NCBI GenBank assembly: GCA_902805475.1 | Contig: CADCSX010000026.1 | Location: 93,608 to 157,607, forward strand | Direction of reading: 5' to 3' | Length of the DNA: 64,000 bases | From: Entonaema liquescens | Taxonomy: Eukaryota > Ascomycota > Sordariomycetes > Xylariales > Xylariaceae | Shown: positions 12,242-23,228 of the stretch, in pieces | Layout: every line of letters begins with the position of its first letter | How positions within the stretch are numbered: the stretch's first letter is position 1 | Notes under the pieces: model-generated | Databases searched by the model: none | Seen by the model: the letters and a program-made list of their open reading frames with translations, nothing else | What the model was told of the DNA's origin: nothing | Translations under genes and position numbers: made by a program

Positions 12242-12724
12242 ATGGCAGCACCTTCTTTATTATCGTCACTTCGGGCGCTGTCCCTTCGCGCGACCCGGAT
12301 ACCAGCAGCTCGACAAGTTCTACGAGAACATCAGCCCACACGCAGCATTTCTCAAGCAGTTCTGGCTCCGAGCACTACGGCGAGACCCACGGCGGCGATA
12401 ACGAACGCAACGAACGCAACAAAAGCGATACAGACAATCACGCAGCAGCAGACAAGGGGCATGAAGGTTCACAGTTCAGTCAAGAAGCGGTGCGAACACT
12501 GCAAGGTCAGTCATGAAGGAGCAAAATATTAAGCAAAATATTAAAACACGAGACTTGTTTCCTATAAGTCGCCATTATACGCTTTTAGACGAGTAGGTTT
12601 CGGTAAATACTTGCTAACATATAAGCTACGATAGGTCGTAAGAAGAAAGGCTGGCAAGCGACATCGTGGTTACCTCTACATTATCTGCAGCGCGAACCCA
12701 AGGCATAAGCAACGACAGGGTTAA
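12242..12724 (+). CDS. RTC6: Mitochondrial ribosomal protein bL36m
   Basis: Large-subunit protein of the mitochondrial ribosome. Exons 12242-12505 and 12635-12724 join in phase 0 and encode 117 residues. The first 80 or so residues are a Ser/Thr/Arg-rich mitochondrial presequence and spacer. The bacterial L36 core begins at RGMKVHSSVKKRCEHCK, and the second exon supplies VVRRKAGKRHRGYLYIICS and NPRHKQRQG, the invariant end. The zinc ligands CxxC, Cys and His are present (CEHC, IICS, PRHK). ATG 12242 is the first ATG in frame and has a good context (AAAATGG). The intron is 129 bases, longer than its neighbours here. The ancestral C-terminal KQRQG makes the assignment very secure. Confidence 0.93.
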
Positions 12725-12897
12725 TAGAGTTGGCATAGACAGTCCTACAGACGGACAGAGAAAGGCAACAGCGACGAAAGAGCAATATTTCGGGGGTTTC
12801 TAAACTTTACGCCTATTATTGGTGCCCCGCGATGTGTACGATACATACACTCGGTAGATCAAGGACTATACTATTAGAAAGCCTATGTATTATGATC

Positions 12898-13312
12898 TTA
12901 CATGCCCCCAATATACCTCTCCATCCCCTCCCATTCCGTCTTGCCGGTCGATAAGAGATAGCGTATATGATTTATGTCCGTGACGTTGCGGTGTCGCTCG
13001 AACTCCCCACGCGCAAAGTTACGTGTTTCGTTGCGGGTTGTCGGATCATTAATTTGCCTCGTACCACGAATTATATTGCGATATAGGGATAGGGCACGGG
13101 AACGTAGGAGGAACTAGGCGGGCACTGAGGTTAGCTTCTAGATCTGAATAAAAACGTATAGCAATATACTGGGTAGAAATTAGGGAGAATAAGAATAGAC
13201 GGACATGATCTAGACTCAAGGCTGTGCCCAACCGGCTCCTCGATGAGTCGGTCGCATAGCTTCGGGCGACAACGGCAGAGAGCAGAGTCGTTTTACCTTG
13301 AGTAAGGCGCAT
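12898..13312 (-). CDS. LYR-motif mitochondrial protein, LYRM2-like
   Basis: Complex1_LYR family; in animals LYRM2 is a mitochondrial matrix protein linked to complex I. Exons 13312-13205 and 13113-12898 (minus) encode 107 residues with a 91-base intron in phase 0. Exon 1 is a presequence (LSAVVARSYATDSSRSRLG). Exon 2 starts FLLRSRALSLYRNIIRGTR, containing the LYR motif, and continues with the family feature F-R-E-F-E-R-H-R region (FARGEFERHRNVTD) and a helix ending YLLSTGKTEWEGMERYI. The stop lies about 170 bases from the bL36m stop, convergent. The assignment to the LYRM2 subgroup comes from the FxxR..LYR..R pattern and the HRNVTD segment. Confidence 0.88.
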
Positions 13313-13680
13313 GGGAGAGATGTTGCGACTGAGGGTGAAGAGTTAATACGAAATTCCATTGAATAAATCGTGAACTTTAGAGATTATTATGCAATTAAGC
13401 TAAGTGCATCTCTAAGACCGAGGCCTCGGTAAAAGAGATAAGATATATTCTTTTATACTATAAACTTACATAAGCCCCTCTGTGACCCCCATAGGTTAAT
13501 ACCTTTAACCCCTAACACCTTCTACGCCGACACTCATACGTATGTAGCAATACTATTTTCTAATCATGTGAAAGGGAAGTGCTATACGAATACTAAATAT
13601 TCACCCACTATACGCATAATGATAACGCAGCTTATACACCATTGCAACTTTCATCGATTGTACGAGCGTTTGAGACTAGG
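13313..13680. other. Divergent promoter region, no gene
   Basis: Upstream DNA of the LYRM2-like gene (minus) and the NAT4 gene (plus). AT-rich; nothing further seen. Confidence 0.45.
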
Positions 13681-14458
13681 ATGAAGGGCCTGGAGCAGAA
13701 TGCTAAGCGCAGACGTGCTGCTACGAACCCTATCGAAAGAACAAACCGGAAGGATGATGAAAGCTTTATAAAGGAACATCTATGCCCTAAGTGAGGTCTC
13801 CTTCCAGGCTTTAATCCACAAGAAAATAGCCATTAACATAATACGCACATCAGCTCGTCTACGTGGACCGAGTGGACCAGCCCGAAGACCCAAGACAAGT
13901 TCTCGCTAAGCCTTACCAGCTCAGGTAGTTTGAGCGATGAGGACCTTGACGCGTGCTTCAAGCTAGTAGAAGAGACTAGCCGGGCTGATTACGAATCTTC
14001 ATCAGTCGGATGGAAGCCAGGTAAAAAGATTGCCGAAATGAAATCCCCCGAGTTAAAGTATATCTTGGTGAAGGACATCGTAGGAAGTGTCCGTGGTTTT
14101 ACATCTCTGATGCCGACATACGAAGAAGGAGAAGCCGTGGTATACTGTTATGAGATTCATCTCAAACCAGAGCTACAAGGGTATGGTAGCAACCAATCTG
14201 TGTTACGCACTACGCCAACAGCTTACATCCTATAGGACTGGCCTTGGCAGGACGCTCATGGGATTTCTCGAGAGCGTTGCAGTCAACACTCCCCCTATCG
14301 AAAAAGTCATGCTCACTTGCTTCTTGAGCAATCAGAAAGCCTTTGCCTTCTATAAGAAGTTGGGTTTCGAGAAAGACGATATATCGCCAGAGCCACGGAA
14401 ACTACGGTTTGGCAAGGAATTCATTCCAGACTACGTTATCATGAGTAAAGTTGTGTAG
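13681..14458 (+). CDS. NAT4: Histone H4/H2A N-alpha-acetyltransferase NatD
   Basis: GNAT-fold enzyme that acetylates the N-terminal serine of histones H4 and H2A (Nat4/NAA40). Exons 13681-13790, 13854-14180 and 14236-14458 encode 219 residues. The middle exon has WTEWTSPKTQDKFSLSLTSS, the substrate-side segment, then YILVKDIVGSVRGFTSLM and VYCYEIHLKPELQ. Splicing from the GTATGG donor at 14181 to 14236 creates QGTGLG, the Q-x-x-G-x-G acetyl-CoA motif. The next possible donor, four bases on, would break the frame, so this choice is well supported. The third exon has VMLTCFLSNQKAFAFYKKLGFEKDD, typical of GNAT motif B. The N-terminal KRRR stretch may be a nuclear signal. Confidence 0.9.
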
Positions 14459-15478
14459 AAGGAGTTGTCTAACAGGACACAGATAACAGGGGAATATCAT
14501 TAGTGTAGGGCCACACCCTTAGCAACATTCGAGGCTAATCCGTATCTTAGGTAGTTGTTGGTCGCCTTATGATACCATATAGGTCCTTTGGGATTACGGC
14601 TTATTCCAAACGTACGTCCCTGAGCGTCTAATGAATTAACTTATCCCACTAACAATACACAGAAAATAAAGTAACCACCAAGTTCCCGATCAACCGTTAC
14701 ATGTGATAAGTAAAGTGATATCATGTTCGTATACGAATACGACATCCCATATACACTTTTTAAACATGGGAAATATCCGAAAAGAAAAGTCGAATATATT
14801 GCTTATTAAAATCCATTTTTAATTGGTAACGATCTTACAACAAGATACTACACCCCGCTTCCTTCACGTTTACATCATAATGAGCCGCATTACGGGTGAG
14901 GGGATCAAATGGACCAATAGCAATGCCGAATTCGCCGGAGCATTTTATTCGCGCCAGACGCTAACCAGCAAGGAAAAGGAATAGTCTAACTGGATATCAA
15001 GAATTACGAATGCTACCATCTCGGCATAAAATCTAAGCACTATCTACGCATCTAGTAAAGATGGGAAGATGGTATGGTAGGACGTCTCCATCTTGAAGAA
15101 GGGAAGCAAGGATGAGGTTTTACGCTACGACTATTAACCCAGGTAGCAGACACCATCCCAGCTGTCTTAGTTGCTCCTAATCCAGGCACACTTTAGCACG
15201 GTAGCATATCAGGTTACACTTCTGCAGCCATGGCGTCATCGTTTGTCGTCTACTGTATATCATATGTTGAGGAAATCGAGATGTCACCCTTAGTACTTGA
15301 ACTCGACTTGTCCTTCTTCTCACGATTCATGTCTTGCCTGTCTCCTTCTTAGCTTCCGCACACGTCAAACTCCAACTTAACCTGTGTGACGTTGACGTTC
15401 CCGGCGACGCGGTTCCATCCTAGTGTAAGCCATTAAGCTCTAGGAGCTACCTAATTAGAAGCAAAATCCGTACCCATC
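14459..15478. other. Intergenic, no gene seen
   Basis: About 1 kb between NAT4 and the membrane protein gene. AT-rich with short interrupted frames only. A pyrimidine-rich segment near 15310-15360 may belong to the downstream promoter. Confidence 0.45.
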
Positions 15479-16038
15479 ATGGCCCCCTTTTACCAGTGCC
15501 GGCCAAAGATGGCTCCTCCATCAGCCATGTCCTAGCCCGTGAACTCGAACACATCAGCCCGACAAGGACCATCCCAGAAGCTGTCTCTAAGATCCTCGCC
15601 GCACGTCAAAGCACCACAACAGTCGTTGCGCAGAGCGACGGCGAGTCGTCACAAACCCTCTCGGGCGGAGCCATTGCTGGTATTGTCATCGGCTCCGTCG
15701 CCGGATTTCTCATCTTGCTTTGGATCATCCGCTCATGCGTCAACTATCGGAACCCGGGGGCATGGGGCACAACGTTTGAGCCGGATAACGAGAAGCCGCC
15801 GTCTTCGCACTATCATAGCTCCACACGGTATCCCCGAGAAACGCACGGCCATCGGTCGCGCTCCCGCCATTCTCATCGTAGCTCACGCCGTCCGTCCGTT
15901 GTGAGCGTGACTAGGCCCGTTTACGTTGAGCAATCGAGGGGTAGGAGCCCGAGGGCACCGCCCGCAGCGTATTATTCCGACGGGAGGGATTACCGGAGAT
16001 CGAGTGACGGTCGGAGACATTCGCGAAGTTATTATTAA
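15479..16038 (+). CDS. Single-pass membrane protein with RS-rich tail (frame broken near start)
   Basis: Uncharacterised fungal protein of about 186 residues if one missing base is allowed. The only suitable start, ATG 15479, is one frame away from the long conserved frame (in frame from about 15493 on). One more C in the C run at 15483-15487 would join them as MAPLLPVPAKDG. An alternative is an unseen upstream exon spliced at the CAG ending at 15496. The body has a luminal part with helix-forming HVLARELEHISP and SKILAARQS, a glycine-rich membrane helix (GGAIAGIVIGSVAGFLILLWII, near residues 63-84) and a cytoplasmic tail rich in Arg, Ser, His and Tyr. The SGGAIAGIVIGS helix recurs in many fungal membrane sensors, but no function can be assigned. 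Confidence 0.62.
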
Positions 16039-16372
16039 GCTACTAAACAAGGGATTGTGTGCGGTCGTACCACGCTTTGGGGATAGATGGTTCATGAAAG
16101 ATGACTATTATACGGCTTATTAGGTTGATGACAAAACGAGTCAGTAGCTGGAATATTCGTTGGCAATACAATGGTGGATATCATGTACTATTTTACGAAC
16201 GTCTTATGAATGTTACGATATGTATGTTATATAAGTATATGAACAATCAAATAATAAAACGTAATTCATAAAGCAGTGTAGGTCTTTAATGTGATGACCT
16301 AGTCACCCAGCATTAGTATTATTGTCAGTTCATAAGGAGTAAAACAAAAGGATACCAAGCCCAGATAGTAGT
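16039..16372. other. Convergent 3' region, no gene
   Basis: AT-rich space between the convergent stop codons of the membrane protein and the DUF7730-like gene. No gene seen. Confidence 0.45.
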
Positions 16373-17451
16373 TCAAGAAGGTGTAGGTATTTCCCCCGAA
16401 GCCGTCACTTTCTCTTTCAGCGCCTGATATTCACCGTCATCCCACGACTTCAGAATCTCGTATCGAGGCGTCCATGCCTCCCAGTTTCCACGCGGCTTTT
16501 CCACAAACGGCAAATATACCGGAACCTTGAGCACAAATCTCTCCAATCCCCGAAACTGCCCCAGCACATCATCCCCCGTCAACCAACTCCAAAGCTTCCC
16601 CGCGTTCTTCGGGTGACCCCACGACACCGCGACCTCGACATCCAGCTGTTGTAAGTGCGACAGCGAGCTCCGTAGTAGCTTCATCGTCTCCCTGACGCTC
16701 TTCTTCTGCTGCGAGGAATTCCAATCAGACGACGAAATGAGCAGCGCGACATGGGCATAGCGCACCCGCGCCATTCCCTCGGGGCTCGCGTTCCGGCAAA
16801 GTACCGCGCCATCTCGACGCCAAACAACGAGATCGTATTCTCCGCGTACAGCAGATCCAGCGCTTCGGCATACATGGCGCGGCTTACGCACAACAAGTTC
16901 TTGAGACACACCGTTTCTTCGTGCCGGTACCGTGTCATCTCCAACCAGTGCGTCTCCCCGCAGATCAGCCGCGTCAAGCACCCGTACCTCACACACCCCG
17001 ACCGAGGCGGCCCGACGACCTGGCGCACCGGCGAGCCGTCCAGAGCGATGGTCAAGCGTAGCGCCTCGCTCGGCTCGTCGTCGTCGGACCGGATGCCTTG
17101 CGTGGGAGCCCATGACGAGGGACGCGGGCCGCACATAGAGTACCTCAGGCGCACCTGGAGAATAGCCGGCCCGCAGGTGGCTAGGCGGTAGATGATGAGG
17201 CGGATCTCGAGGGGTAAGTGCAGGAAGGAGGTCTTGGAGTTGGTGGGGGGTTCGGAGGGAACGACGGCAGCTAACGGCTTCGATTTCGGCCGCTTGCGAG
17301 TCCGGGCTCGATAGCTCTGCCGCTTTGTGTGCACAACGTCAAGGGTCTTTCCCACGGCGCGTAGGGTGTATTGCACGCCGAAGTAGACTACTGCGCAGGG
17401 CAAGACGCAGGGCAGGACGCATGTCATAAAGAGTATGTCGCTCTTGGTCAT
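16373..17451 (-). CDS. DUF7730-like protein (frame broken once)
   Basis: Uncharacterised fungal protein resembling the DUF7730 group. The first half (from ATG 17451) has a hydrophobic N-terminal segment (ILFMTCVLPCVLPCAVVYFG), a basic stretch and the family opening FLHLPLEIRLIIYRLA near residue 65, followed by LLCVSRAMYAEALDLLYAENTISL. The frame then changes near 16781-16815: the conserved continuation (GMARVRYAHVALLISSSDWN to the end) lies in the next frame. One missing base, best placed in the G run 16781-16784 (plus strand), restores 1080 bases, 359 residues. No GT..AG pair of workable length gives the needed shift. The coding DNA is more GC rich than its flanks. Function unknown. It may be a recent pseudogene or hold a sequence error. 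Confidence 0.68.
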
Positions 17452-18025
17452 CGTGGTTCTTGGCCGCACGGTGGCTGTGCGATTGGTTGGAGACCTTTTT
17501 CTTATATAACTTGGATGAGGCAGAATATAATAAAATCATCAAACATATAAGTGAGAAAACATATAAGTGAGAAAGCTATTCCTAAGCTAAAATATATAAA
17601 TATATAGATATAAATATATTAGAAGATGATAAGTCGATGCTCGGAAGTTTAAAGTAGCAGGTTCCTGTTCTGCAACATGTGCTTGACATCAACGTGCGAC
17701 AGGGTTCATGATCCCCCGCCATCTAGGACCTCTCAGGACACATTCAGGACTTGCTTCTGGAGTTGCAGGTGTAACCGATCTCGCGTTACAGAAAAGTATA
17801 GTTACCTACGTATATATTCACTCGTTTGCTATATAGTATAATTATCAACCTTGGAAGATATCTAATATGATTTGACCACCCAAGATTGGTCGAGATAAAT
17901 ACTTCTTTCTCCTGACATTTAGAAGTATAAAAGAGGCAATCTATAATGTCCATCCTGCTTCTAACCGCGCCTCACTTACTAGTACGTGGAGAGTAACCGA
18001 TCGCTACAAACCATACTTGAATAGC
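17452..18025. other. Intergenic, AT-rich, no gene
   Basis: Tandem minus-strand genes flank this stretch. It has AT-rich low-complexity sequence near 17525-17620 (repeated ATATAAGTGAGAAA at about 17546-17572). No coding signal. Confidence 0.45.
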
Positions 18026-19258
18026 CTATTTCGCCTTTGCACGTTGATTCTTCACCCAAAGGAAACGTGAAAATCCATCAGCGCTCCCAGTTCCCTTGCC
18101 CCCAACTTCCAAGTCGGCCGACATCATGCTTTTATAGGCGTCAAGACGGAATTCAGCTAGGAACAAGTAACCGCTGCGAACATTTTTGGTAGGACTAGCA
18201 TGGCCCTTACCGTCGGTTCTACCATCCACAGTTCCGGCATAATTATTCTTTCCCAATGTCATGACATCAACAAACATGTTGGCGAATGGCTTCATCTGGT
18301 CAGCCGTGATGCCATAGTGGCCGTCAATGTAAGTACGGTAAAACCCGGCAACGTCAAGTGCTCCGTGATTCGAGTCCTCGCCGCCCATTTTCGGTACGGT
18401 ATAGCCCCAGTCGTATACGGTGCTGCCTTTCTTGCTCTTCTTCGTTTGCACACCACCCCCGTAGAAGAACCAATCTATGCTGGCGGTAAGGATCGAATCG
18501 TACTTCTCGAGTAGCTTAGGGCTGTCTTTAAGAATCCTGTGTGCACTGCATAGGTTCATAAACGCATAGTTGAACATCATCTGCTGATTCCACGGGACTG
18601 GTTTCCCGCCCATATAAGGCGAGTCCTTGGCAAAGTACATCCTGTTTTTATTCGACAGGTCAAGTAAACGTTTCAAGATATGGTTGCTCATGGAGAAGTC
18701 TGCCTGCTTGAGATAGGTCTTGGCCCGGTCCAAATAGGTAGCTCCATACTTATGAGGGTCGCCGATAGTTACCTTCTGGTTATGAAGCTTGTCCGTCTTT
18801 AATATGAGATGAGCACAGCTGGCTAAGTGTCCAACCGGGTCGCCTTCCCCTCCGCCGGTTTGGATTGGCTTCTTGGTAACGTCGTTCGGCCATGCAGGAT
18901 CGACGCCGCCAGTCCAAAGCTTATGTTGGCCTACTGGAGCCTTCGCCAGGTCATTTCTCTCCGACAAAACAGCGTCACAGAAGCGAAGCATCTGGTCTAG
19001 AGTTTCTTGTTGTTCGGCTATCTCGTAGACAAGACCCATTGCCTTTGTCTGTTCTCCGCTATGGCCCTGTACCCATTGGTTCCCCTTATTGTCGGTAGCA
19101 GGCTTCAGGGTAGCGACGTAGTCGTTGAATGATTTGAGCTCTTCTTTGGTGACGGGACCATCGAAGCTGCTGACCTTCATTTGGGCATTGGTTCCCACAA
19201 AAAGCAAGCCCCCTAAAAACGCCCCGAGGGCATAAGTACTGAAAGACCCTCGCATCAT
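18026..19258 (-). CDS. Secreted alpha/alpha-toroid protein, polysaccharide-lyase-like
   Basis: Single-exon gene of 410 residues with a signal peptide (STYALGAFLGGLLFVGTNA, cut before QMKVSS). The mature chain is largely helical with repeated Trp/Tyr/His-rich segments: GHLASCAHLILKT, NHILKRLLDLSNKNRMYFAKD, PVPWNQQMMFNYAFMNLCSAHRIL, STVYDWGYTVPKMGGEDSNH and GALDVAGFYRTYIDGHYG. This pattern resembles fungal secreted alginate/glucuronan-lyase-like proteins with an alpha/alpha toroid, possibly family PL38, but I cannot confirm it. Candidate catalytic residues are the Asn/His/Tyr/Arg in the WNQQ, YDWGY and EDSNHG segments. Start: the first of two adjacent ATG codons. It is transcribed away from Nbs1 across about 1 kb. 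Secretion is well supported; the reaction is inference. Confidence 0.75.
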   Translation of the reverse strand: MMRGSFSTYALGAFLGGLLFVGTNAQMKVSSFDGPVTKEELKSFNDYVATLKPATDNKGNQWVQGHSGEQTKAMGLVYEIAEQQETLDQMLRFCDAVLSERNDLAKAPVGQHKLWTGGVDPAWPNDVTKKPIQTGGGEGDPVGHLASCAHLILKTDKLHNQKVTIGDPHKYGATYLDRAKTYLKQADFSMSNHILKRLLDLSNKNRMYFAKDSPYMGGKPVPWNQQMMFNYAFMNLCSAHRILKDSPKLLEKYDSILTASIDWFFYGGGVQTKKSKKGSTVYDWGYTVPKMGGEDSNHGALDVAGFYRTYIDGHYGITADQMKPFANMFVDVMTLGKNNYAGTVDGRTDGKGHASPTKNVRSGYLFLAEFRLDAYKSMMSADLEVGGKGTGSADGFSRFLWVKNQRAKAK

Positions 19259-20288
19259 AGAAGTTGAGGGGGTAAGAGATGGAACTATAATATTAAAGAT
19301 TTTTGACCAGAGTGAGGAAAATGCTTCTCAGTCCTTCAGAGATGGTTTCCTAGTGCTCGTAGAAGCTATGCAGCTAGAATGAAGTATTTGGATTCAGACG
19401 AGAAGGCAGGCAATTATATATAATCGAGCCTTGAAATCTTAGATCTAGATTTGGACATACCGACCCCTTTACCTTTCCGCCCCCAGGATATAAACCTCAG
19501 CTGGCCTCAAGGATGGGCTCGATAATGTCCTGGCCGCTCACGTCATGTCGATATGTCAATATTTCTGCTGTAGTCATAATTTCCGTATAGAGTTCCAAAG
19601 AACGCTCCTAGAATAATCAAGACGTAGGATTGTAAGTGATAGTTTACCATTTTCCCACAACGTATCGAAATCTCTTTATATATACTCGCAACATGAATCC
19701 TACAGTCGTTCAGCTTGGGTTGTAGGATTTATTTCTTGTTAAAATAATTTATTGGCATGTCGCTGGATATCTCCCTTTTTGTATAAACCGGTCAGACAGG
19801 TAGATATAATAGTTTGGTTTATATATTACATAATTTCGTAATATTGAAGCTAGAGGGGAGAAATAATGAAATAATACCTAGTTGATCTCGACTTATGTAG
19901 GTGTAGTTACACTAGATTATGTACCTAAGGTACCCCTCACAGTGTGACTTTTACACTTTCTAGCATTACATGCTTGGAAGGCTCCTGCTCTACCCCTGTT
20001 GTCTTAACTCGCTCCAAGTACCTGCCTCCTTTGAACTTGTTACGCTTGGAAACGCCGTCTTAAAATAGAACTAGTAAGACGCAGCTACTACTACTTACAT
20101 TTAATGTCAGATATATCACACGTGACAGCGAGCTTCTTTCGCGTTTCGACACGCTTTTAGCCTCACGCTTCTTACATCGTATCGTCTTCACCCCACTGCT
20201 TTCTATCTGCAAAACATAAAATACATGCAACTACCTCAACTTTATTGCGCGGGCCCGCTGAAACCCGCTGCCCGGCGTTAAGTCGACC
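19259..20288. other. Divergent promoter region, no gene
   Basis: About 1 kb between the secreted enzyme gene (minus) and Nbs1 (plus). AT-rich, with a GTACCTAAGGTAC palindrome near 19921-19933. No gene seen. Confidence 0.45.
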
Positions 20289-22929
20289 ATGTGGCTTCTG
20301 GAGAATGAGGGCGAAGCTCTCGGTGGTAAGATACATTCAATCCACGCTTTGCTTTCAAACGCTAACAAAACCACTCCTTTTCAGGTAAGCGGCTTTGGCT
20401 ACGACCAGGAAAACGATATCTATTTGGTCGAACTGTCGCAGAACGTATGCGCCCACTTTTCTACCTCTATATTTACACTTAGAACGCCGGTAGCTGATGC
20501 GAAGTTAGCTGGACAGCTTGCCATCAAGGGAGAAGGAGCGGAAAGAGTATCGCGAAAGCATGTCACCATACAAGTTGACGAAGTAAAAGACGGAGACGGG
20601 GTATGTAGCCCCAATATGCGTCAGTAGTCTTACATTTGATTGCTAAGAAGCTTGCTATTAGGAAAATATATCGAGTCGTTCGCGCATCACAGTGGAAGAC
20701 CTAGGCTCAAAGGGTGGAACGCGAATCAACGATGAAAAGATTAAAGGCGAAAAGAGAGTTCTCTCTCAAGATATTAATACCCTCCAGATGGGCACGTTCC
20801 CGCCTAAATTCCTGTGTGTTCCCCTGCTGATGTATACCCATATAACATACGCGCAAAATAGCTAACCATAAATACCCGTCTTAGCATTACCTGGTTTCCC
20901 GTAGTCCTCAGCTTCTCCTTCACTGCTAACCAACTCCGCGCGGACCCTTTATCTAAGCTTCGAGAAGACCTCGAACAACTTGATGTCAAGTTTCTTGCTC
21001 ACTATGACGTCCAGTCGACAACTCATGTCGTATCGAAAAAGAGGAATGTACCAAAGGGCTTACAAGCCCTGGTAAATGGACGATACCTCGTTACTGAGGG
21101 ATTCTATAACGCTATAGTAACTGCTGCGACGCCTGGGAATGATAGCGATAGTACGGCAGCGAGCGCGTTAGAAAGCGACTTCAACGCAAACTGGCCCGAC
21201 GCCATGCAATTTGTCCCACCGCCGGGAGACGAAGCAGTACCAAGACCCATCGAGGCTTTTACTCCCAATCCTGACCGTGCTGAGATATTCTATGGCTATA
21301 CTTTTGTATTTTACAACAGGAAGCAATACGATAACCTTCTAGAACCTATAACAAACGGCAGGGGCAAGGCGCTACTAAACGAAGTAATCGAAGGGGAAAC
21401 GCAAATTGACGACTTTATTAGGTATGTCAAAGGAGTAGCAGGAGAGAAGGGAATGGGAGAATTCGAAGATGGGAGCGAGGGCAAAGGCGTTGTCGTCGTC
21501 AGATGGATACCCAGCCCCCTCAGAATGCCGATTGGTTCGCCGATTTCTATAGATCAGTCTCACTAAGACTGGATCATCGACTTATTGATCAGAAGGATTT
21601 CCTTGATGCGATCCTTAATAATGATGCTAGTGTTCTACGGCGGCCTCTCGAGGCCGAAGCAGAGCCGCAAGGCTCACAAGCTGGACCGCAACCTTCGGAT
21701 GGACAAGTAATGGATGTAGATAGAGATGAACCACCAGCCCAATCGCATAAGCCACCCCCTCGAAGACGGGCGAGAGGTGCTGTTAAAAGCCGTTTCAAAG
21801 GCTTCGGTGTGGATTTAGAAGATGATGATATCCCAGAAGCTATTCCTACTACCTCAACACCCACGCTAGGAGTCGTGGAGGCGTCACAGGAAGGTCTTTT
21901 TGTATCACAGGACGTTGCGTCAGAAGAGCCGGAAGAAACTATCCGCTCAAGCCGAAAACGCCGCACCCCGTCACTATTAGAGCACCAGGACACGATGGAC
22001 AATTTCGCGCCAACGGCTGCTCAGGTAAAGCGCCGGCGCATTGCTGCGGGGGAAGATCCTGCTCCTCGCAAGCCGACGCCGGAAACGCCGGTGATAGAAT
22101 CACAGAAACCCAAGGCCAAGGTCCCAAAAATCAAGAAAGAGATAGACATTCTCGACGTGGCGCGACAACATAGAGAGGAGGCCGAAGCTCGCGCAAAAGC
22201 TGAGAGGGAAGAACTCGCCACGGCACCAGAGGGCCTTGACCTAGCAGAGATCCGGCACCTACATATTGAAGAGCCCATGGAATTGCGACAAGTGCCGCCC
22301 ATACGCAGCCGGGATCAGGACATCGCTGACGGCCGCTGGGATCCCGCATGGAACGGGCGGAAGAATTTCAAGAAGTTCCATCGACAAGGTGTTCCCCAAG
22401 GACGCGCACCACAGAGGATTATCGTATCACTCGAAGAAGTCAAGTCCAAAGGTTTTGGTATTGGCGATGACTACTGGCTTGAAGACGAAAGTCAGCAGCG
22501 GAGACAGAAGAAGCAAAGCCAGACACATAGCCGGAGTCAAAGCATGGGGACAGAGAGGATCGTCAAGTTAATAATACACCGGCGCAGAAAGCTAAAACCC
22601 AAAGGCAAAAGCTACCAGCAGACATCCTCCCCCCAGTAGACAGTAGCGAAGAAGAGGATCATGATATGGACGACGAAAGTGAGGATGTTGTTATAGCTCC
22701 TCCGTCAAGGACGCGGGCAAGCAGGGTATCACAGCGGACCTCGCAGTCACAATCAACTAGATCAACCCCCCAGAGCACAGCTTCGAAGACACAGTTATCG
22801 AGAACATCCAAGCGCGCAGCACCACCTCCCGCTAAAGAGCAACCAGCAAAAAGGTCTCGAATGGGACTCGTTGCTGCTAGCGATGATGAGAGTGATGACG
22901 GGTTACGATTCAGGTTTGGAAAGAGATGA
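20289..22929 (+). CDS. NBS1: Nbs1/Xrs2, DNA repair MRN complex subunit (frame broken twice)
   Basis: Nuclear phospho-binding scaffold of the Mre11-Rad50-Nbs1 complex. Exons 20289-20325, 20385-20444, 20494-20600, 20662-20813 and 20885-22929. The FHA domain is clear: start MWLLENEGEALGG, then KRLWLRPGKRYLFGRT and RVSRKHVTI, then EDLGSKGGTRIN. BRCT-like repeats follow (FSFTANQLRADPLSKLREDLEQLDVKF, TTHVVSKKRNVPKGLQALVNG, then the region around 21200-21500). The C-terminal region has RRKRRT-type basic motifs, GFGIGDDYWLED and an acidic end DDESDDGLRFRFGKR, the usual Mre11/Tel1-binding tail. The frame breaks at the C run 21515-21519 and at the G run 22546-22549; one extra base at each gives about 800 residues. 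Intron 3' ends were chosen by conservation; the acceptor at 20493 skips a nearer AG. Confidence 0.88.
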
Positions 22930-23228
22930 AGGGATTCGGAAGCTATTAAGTGCTATTTGTCTTCTTCTAGACGGCATTGTATCTATAAAGGGGGTATCTC
23001 GCTTATATACCTAATTTTACCGTATGCTAAGTATAATATACCGGAGCCATCCGACCTGAACCAACCCGACTTGATGCGAAATGCTGTTACCCAAATGTCC
23101 ACTATTCTAATAAATATACAACCGACGCTATGCGATACAGTTCTCTTCTATTCTGCCTGCCACCATTTACAAAGGCAGTCCGTGATCCTAGCCAATATAT
23201 AGGTACCTAACATGATAGATGTAGGCGC
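22930..23228. other. Convergent 3' region, no gene
   Basis: AT-rich space between the convergent stops of NBS1 and the cytochrome b5-like gene. No gene. Confidence 0.45.

Noticed and set aside
16781..16816. Intron explanation for the frame change in the DUF7730-like gene.
   Set aside because: Candidate GT..AG pairs are about 20 bases (too short) or 96 bases (does not change the frame).
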